Assembly (NCBI GenBank): GCA_026874595.1
Contig: CM049318.1
Location: 25,942,956-26,006,955 of the forward strand
Origin: Sipunculus nudus
Taxonomy: Eukaryota; Annelida; Sipuncula; Golfingiida; Sipunculidae
Reading direction: 5' to 3'
DNA length: 64,000 nucleotides
Shown piece after piece: positions 35,401 to 64,000 of this stretch; position 1 is the first letter of the stretch; each line of letters starts with the position of its first letter. The position numbers were made by a program, and so were the translations under genes. Below the pieces are notes generated by a model. The model worked only from the letters and a program-made list of their open reading frames with translations. It did no database searches and had not been told where the DNA came from.

Positions 35401-37729
35401 GGTGGCGCCACCTGCATTCTCATTCACGCTGATGACATCCAAGCTCATATTTCGGGAACTGTTTGACCGATCGGGCCAAAATTTTGCATGTGTATAGATC
35501 TAACATAGCTCTTTATCATACGCTAAACTGGTGGCGCCACCTGCAACCATTTTTGCACAGTGTCTGTCTGTTTGTCTGCCGTGCGATAATGTCACTCATA
35601 TCTCGGCAGTGGTTTGACATATCTGCCTAAAATTTGGCAGTTTTATACATCCTGGATAGCTTTCTTGATTTTATGACAGGTGGCATCGCCTACATTCACG
35701 TTCATGCTGATGACATCCAAGCTCATATCTCGGGAACTGTTTGACCGATCGGGCCAAAATTTTGCATGTGTATAGATCTAACATAGCTCTTTATCATAAA
35801 CAAAACTGGTGGCACCACCTGCAACCATTTTTGCACAGCGTCTGTCTGTTTGTCTTCCGTGCAATAAAGTCACTCACATCTTGGAAGTGGTTTGACATAT
35901 CTGCCTAAAATTTTGCAGTTTTATACATCCTGGATAGCTTTCTTGATTTTATGACAGGTGGCGCCACCTTTATTCTAGTTTATGCTGCAGACATCCAAGC
36001 TCATATCTCGGGAACCGTTTGAACGCTTGGGCCAAAATTTTGCATGTGTATAGATCTCACATAGGTCTTTATCATACACAAAACTGGAGGGGCCACCTGC
36101 AACCATTTTTGCACATTTTGCACAGCGTCTGTTTGTCTGCCGTGGCCTAAAATCACTCATTTCTCTGTAGTGGTTTGACATAACTGCCTAAAATTTTGCA
36201 GGTTTATACATCCTGGATAGCTTTCTTGATTTTATGACAGGTGGCGCCACCTACATTCTAGTTAATGCTGCACACATCCAAGCTAATATCTCAGGAACCA
36301 TTTGACCGATTGGGCCAAAATTGTGCTTGTGTTTAGATCTCACATAGGTCTTTATCATACACAAAACTGCAACCATTTTTGCACAGCGTCTGTCTGTTTG
36401 TCTGCCGTGGGCTAAAATCACTCATATCCATGTAGTGGTTTGACTTTTCTGCCTAAAATTTTGCATATGTATTCAACTTGGACAGCTTTCTGGATTTGTG
36501 GTAGGTTGCACAACCTACATACACATTTAGGCTGCAGACATCCATGCTAATATGCAACATACCTCACTCTGTTTCCCCTTGCCACTCAATCCATGCCTCA
36601 CTTCACCCGTTCCACTCTGATTTTGGCAGATACACGTAGTCACTTGTCGGCTACCCGTATTCTAGTTTTTAAAGTTTACACATTTTTTCTCTATTTTTCA
36701 GATATATAAATACAGACTAAATCTTGGCCTGTTGGTTACTCTGTTTGATGCTTCAGTTGAATGGGTATCTACCATTCTGATGATAAAATTTCCTTTTGTG
36801 AATCTCTTCCCAGTCAGCTGAGCGTCATGACCCATGGGTCACTTGTTTTTTTCTGTTCATTTTTGAAATTAATGAAATTTTTCATGCAGTAACAAGGGTG
36901 GAATTATTTGCAGATTCTGCAGCCTGGAGGTTGTGTATTATTCAGGGATTATGGACTTTATGATCACGCCATGCTCAGATTTGCCAAGGGACACAAGCTG
37001 GGAGAAAACTTTTATGTACGCCAGGATGGTACAAGGGCTTATTACTTCTCTGAAGGTAAGTCTAAGTACTAAATTAATATTGTTATTATTACAAATATTT
37101 TACATTATATCTTATGAAGTTTAATATAAAAATACAGTATTTTTTTCACGTCTGAGATAGCAGAACAGATGTCACCAAAATTGTTTGATCAACCTTTCAA
37201 CGTAAAAGGTGATTTTTCAGAGGCCTAGAAAATGTCTTCACATAAATTTAAAGAGTTAGTAACAGGTCTCATACACTCATTTTAAAATTGTCAGAATTCA
37301 TTAAAGGATCATGAAACTTGATTGTCTGAAACTTCATTCATCAAATGTCTTTCATCATGGCATTATTTTTATTAAAACATCATGTCAGTTACACTTGCAA
37401 TCATGATAACAGTGATAGATTTGTCCTGCAAAACAGTTCAAGTTTGGCATGTTTTACTCAACATGACATTATGATTATACTAATATCATACTACACCAAC
37501 ACAGAAACAGGATTTTATATTATCAACCCCCTTATTAAAGTTACATATATAATAATAATTTTAATTTTGATATTTGTTTAATATTTCAGATCACCTGGCC
37601 AGCCTGTTTATGTCAGCAGGGTTTACAGTGATAACCAACAAGTATGTGAACAGAGAGACAATTAACAAAAAAGAAGGACTTTGTGTACAGAGAGTATTTA
37701 TACAGGGCAAGTTCCAGAAACCATCATGA
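28970..37729 (+). CDS. METTL6: METTL6, tRNA N3-methylcytidine methyltransferase (five coding exons)
   Basis: Coding exons 28970-29455, 29782-29916, 31856-32026, 36914-37055 and 37590-37729 join in phase (0, 0, 0, 1) to 357 residues. The enzyme uses S-adenosylmethionine to make m3C at position 32 in the anticodon loop of serine tRNAs; in vertebrates it works with seryl-tRNA synthetase. Residues about 119-158 hold the family's tRNA-binding region ([20 protein letters not shown]). Motif [16 protein letters not shown], is at 170-184 and the cofactor-binding acidic ACDFSP at 195-200. QCDIT lies at 221-225, [13 protein letters not shown] at 243-255, and [26 protein letters not shown] and [12 protein letters not shown] follow. 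These distinguish METTL6 from METTL2/8. Human METTL6 is about 284 residues; the excess is a 90-100 residue acidic, Ser/Thr-rich N-terminus of unknown role. Two adjacent ATGs occur; the first (28970) was taken. All catalytic motifs are intact. Confidence 0.94.
29782..29916 (+). CDS. METTL6: METTL6 exon with motif I
   Basis: Acceptor TTTGTCTGTAG, donor AAG|GTAAGG. It encodes residues 163-207 including the cofactor-binding glycine loop GCGVGN and the acidic ACDFSP. Confidence 0.95.
29917..31855 (+). other. METTL6 intron 2, with a GC-richer cluster of transcription-factor-like motifs
   Basis: No exon lies inside. Around 30600-30730 several ATTGG (inverted CCAAT) motifs and a perfect octamer ATTTGCAT (30674-30681) cluster in a locally GC-richer patch. 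This may be an intronic regulatory element; that is inference. Confidence 0.3.
31856..32026 (+). CDS. METTL6: METTL6 exon, central methyltransferase fold
   Basis: Acceptor CCTCTTTTCAG, donor AAG|GTACTG. It encodes residues 208-264, from [10 protein letters not shown] to LQNIYK. Confidence 0.95.
33007..35040 (+). repeat. tandem array, about 338-bp period, six units
   Basis: The marker CTGCAGACTGGTGG starts at 33007, 33344, 33681, 34000, 34339, 34677 and 35020 (steps 337, 337, 319, 339, 338, 343). Each unit also carries CTGTTAACAGGGCACAAATC-like sequence, AGGTCTCTGTTACCCATATC and a CTTCAATATCTC block. Stops are common in all frames. Confidence 0.93.
35240..36470 (+). repeat. tandem array, about 280-bp period, four to five units
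   Basis: ACAGGTGG starts at 35398, 35676, 35954 and 36237 (steps 278, 278, 283). Units share TTTTTGCACAGTGTCTGTCTG, CATCCTGGATAGCTTTC and GGGCCAAAATTTTGC blocks. The unit sequence differs from the upstream array, but both contain GGTGGCGCCACC. Confidence 0.92.
36914..37055 (+). CDS. METTL6: METTL6 exon, C-terminal fold
   Basis: Acceptor ATTTGCAG, donor GAAG|GTAAGT (phase 1). It encodes residues 265-311, with LFRDYGLYD and [11 protein letters not shown]. It lies directly after the 4.2 kb repeat element. Confidence 0.95.
37590..37729 (+). CDS. METTL6: METTL6 terminal exon
   Basis: Acceptor AATATTTCAG. It encodes the last residues from a split Asp312 through [12 protein letters not shown] to KPS and TGA at 37727-37729. 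Confidence 0.95.
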
Positions 37730-39362
37730 CATAATCAGCACTGGTTATCACCATCATTCTCCTCTTTATTACATCATGTTTTTCAATTTTCTTTATGTGC
37801 AGTAATCTGGAAAAGGATTCTTCATCATGTGACGAGATTACCAATATTGCCAGTTGCCATGGTTACCTTTTTCTTTATATCTGAAAATTTTATTGAACAG
37901 TTATATCTGGTTTAACAGTCTTTTTGCTGCACAAATGTACATGCAGATATATCCAATCATTGCTCTCAGGCTGCAGCTATATAAAACCAGAGCAAAATTT
38001 AAAATTATCAAACTGTTATAAATTAACAGCTTTACTGCATTTAAAGAGGACAACACTTGGAAGAATTTTTTCCCCACATTTTATAATATGGTTAAATGTG
38101 ATGTATTCACTGCTACTGAGCTTTAAAAAGGGACTTCAGATGGGTATTAAGCAGACGAGTCGGTTAAATCCCTGGCCTCCTCTATGCTTATAAGGACCAT
38201 AAGGCTACTGTGTCAGTTTTCAGAAGAAAACAGAAAATTCACAGTTCACAATAACAAGAAAGGCAATATCACATTTATATTCAACTTTATTTACATTTCC
38301 ATAAACAAATACTGGTAGGTATAGTACACTTTATACAAATTTTAACAGCAGTACATATCATAGGAAAAATATTACTCCCACTGAAAATGAAGAGGCACCA
38401 GCTTATTGACAAGTTGTAATAGATAATACTGACCACATCACAATACTGTACAAGGAATATTCATGGGCCATGCCAAAAAATGCTATACAAAGAAATGCTT
38501 GTAAATATTCATTGTCAGGATCAAAAGTCATTTAAGATTTATCTTAGTTTCATATCATATAAAGTTCATATAAAACCTAAATGGTTGCTGAAGAGATTAT
38601 CACTCTGACATGCTTGAAGTTGCGATTTTTTTCTGTTGCTTCCATTTGTTTGGGGTTTAATCATAGTAATCAGGTTACAGAGAGTATCCACTATTTTTGT
38701 ATACATCAGTATTCATTAAGTACAGGGGTGCACTTCGATGAAACAATGCATATACTGACAGTGTATGTATGACATGTATATGTTAATTAAATTCATACAT
38801 AATTGGGCGTAATATAATTGGGTAGCTGAACGTACTTACCATTTTATTATCAAGTATCAAATACACAGTATACAACCAAACGTAACTTCAATGGTATCAA
38901 CAGTTACCATCTAGCATGTATGTATGACTTCTTTGGTTCAAGATAGACATTTATGTCTCACATATATGACTAAAATCTGATGATTACTCCCTGCAGAGTT
39001 TGTATTAGCAACACAAATTTTATTAAAAATATGCGTGAAATAAAGTGAATCTCACATCATTTGTATAGTCTCATGTCCTAATGACTGCATGAGGTTTCTG
39101 TTTTGCGTGAACCTATAGCAAATATTTGCAAAATAAATGGCAAATGAAATACCAACAAGTCACATTTTTAGTAGGATGTGATTTGTGTATGTGTGTGTGT
39201 GTGTGTGTGCATGCAGATTTGACCATGATGATAAAGTCTTAAGTAAATGATTTGGCACATTAGTGATGAAAAATTAGGTGTTACAAGAAAATGTTTCCCA
39301 AAGTAAAATGAAAGGTGAGATAACAAAACATTTGGCACATTTGGTGGTGATAAAAATTAGTG
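37730..39362. other. convergent 3' untranslated regions of METTL6 and the coiled-coil gene
   Basis: No coding exon lies between the METTL6 stop (37729) and the opposing stop (39363). On plus, the first clear AATAAA after METTL6 is at 39039-39044. On minus, AATAAA occurs at 39023-39018, 38848-38843 and 38291-38286. If these are used, the two transcripts overlap tail to tail. A (TG)n run lies at 39184-39209. Confidence 0.5.
39184..39209. repeat. (TG)n microsatellite
   Basis: About 13 TG dinucleotides with one interruption. Confidence 0.9.
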
Positions 39363-63669
<24,307 letters not shown>

Positions 63670-64000
63670 CTACAAAGAAGAACACATCAGTAAAAAACAT
63701 ACAAATGTTAATACGTAAATGTTACAATAGAAAAGTATTCAGTTTTAAATTATTTTCAACAGATGTGGCCGCAGACGGAATATTCTGAGCCCTGCTTTTT
63801 TCCTTTTAAACAATATGTAAACATTTCTTTTTTTATCATTTTAATTGTACACACATAATGGAATCAGCAAGTCGCAACCAAAGAGACATGATGAAATGGC
63901 TATTTTTTATTCAAATTACATTTTAAAAGAAATTTTCCTGATTAAAATAGAAATATATTTCCAACCCAATTCTAATATTTTGATAGTAGCCATATCAACG

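Larger units (their letters stand above)
32683..36852 (+). mobile_element. 4.2 kb transposon-like element with internal tandem arrays, copy 1, in METTL6 intron 3
   Basis: The left end reads TTTTTAGCTCAGCTGACTG and continues into CGTCCGTCTGTCCGTCCG. The right end reads CAGTCAGCTGAGCGTCATG followed by ACCCATGGGTCACTTG. GCTCAGCTGACTG is therefore inverted at the two ends. The same left and right ends bound a second copy (56922-60922), which defines the family. Between them lie two tandem arrays and an unrelated GTACCCGCCAAAACG insertion near 35050. No transposase-like frame was seen. Exact boundaries and target duplication are uncertain. Confidence 0.7.

Noticed and set aside
33007-36470. CRISPR-like regular repeats
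   Set aside because: Repeat units are 280-340 bp and contiguous without short unique spacers, in an animal genome intron.

Overview
The window is AT-rich eukaryotic DNA with split genes, long introns bounded by GT..AG, abundant microsatellites and many transposon fragments. Nothing prokaryotic is visible. The gene types (a cysteine-rich Ly6/uPAR-fold surface protein, a METTL6-type tRNA methyltransferase and a long coiled-coil protein) show a bilaterian animal. The repeats carry termini that begin AGCTCAGCTGACT and run into CGTCCGTC motifs, and internal arrays carry the palindrome GGTGGCGCCACC. From memory these look mollusc-like, so I favour a bivalve or other lophotrochozoan; this is inference and no search was possible.

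Layout. 1-9.9 kb is mostly non-coding. It holds a MITE (about 868-1126), the decayed 3' end of a non-LTR retrotransposon (about 4805-5640), an AT minisatellite (6541-6770), a 39-40 bp tandem array (7933-8128) and one weak exon candidate near 6071-6309. 10.8-17.8 kb on the minus strand is a four-coding-exon gene for a secreted, probably GPI-anchored Ly6/uPAR-domain protein of 167 residues. A candidate TATA promoter and non-coding first exon lie at about 17.72-17.86 kb. 16.5-28.9 kb is repeat country: a PIF/Harbinger-like MITE with TTA duplications (16468-16801), a 410 bp tandem duplication whose second copy is split by a 2346 bp Mutator-like element with 9 bp target duplications (20872-23217), and an inverted pair of ~550 bp tRNA-promoter-containing repeats (23692-24244 and 25115-25663).

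28.96-37.73 kb on the plus strand is METTL6, with five coding exons and 357 residues. Its third coding intron is almost filled by a 4.2 kb transposon-like element made of two internal tandem arrays. METTL6 converges on the minus-strand gene at 39.36-63.67 kb, the C-terminal 438 codons of a coiled-coil protein spread over 15 proposed exons, including a candidate 12-nt microexon and a 42-nt acidic exon. Its 5' end lies beyond the right edge. A second copy of the 4 kb element sits in the large intron of this gene, also in the sense orientation of its host. The three genes have no evident common pathway; their adjacency looks like ordinary genome order.

I found no CRISPR, operon, defence system or other clearly new biochemical system. 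The most informative items are the Mutator-like insertion with its preserved empty-site copy, the two sense-oriented intronic 4 kb elements with periodic palindromes, the microexon candidate, and the 12-cysteine Ly6 protein. All exon boundaries were read by eye from splice signals, phase continuity and protein similarity; no transcript evidence was available.
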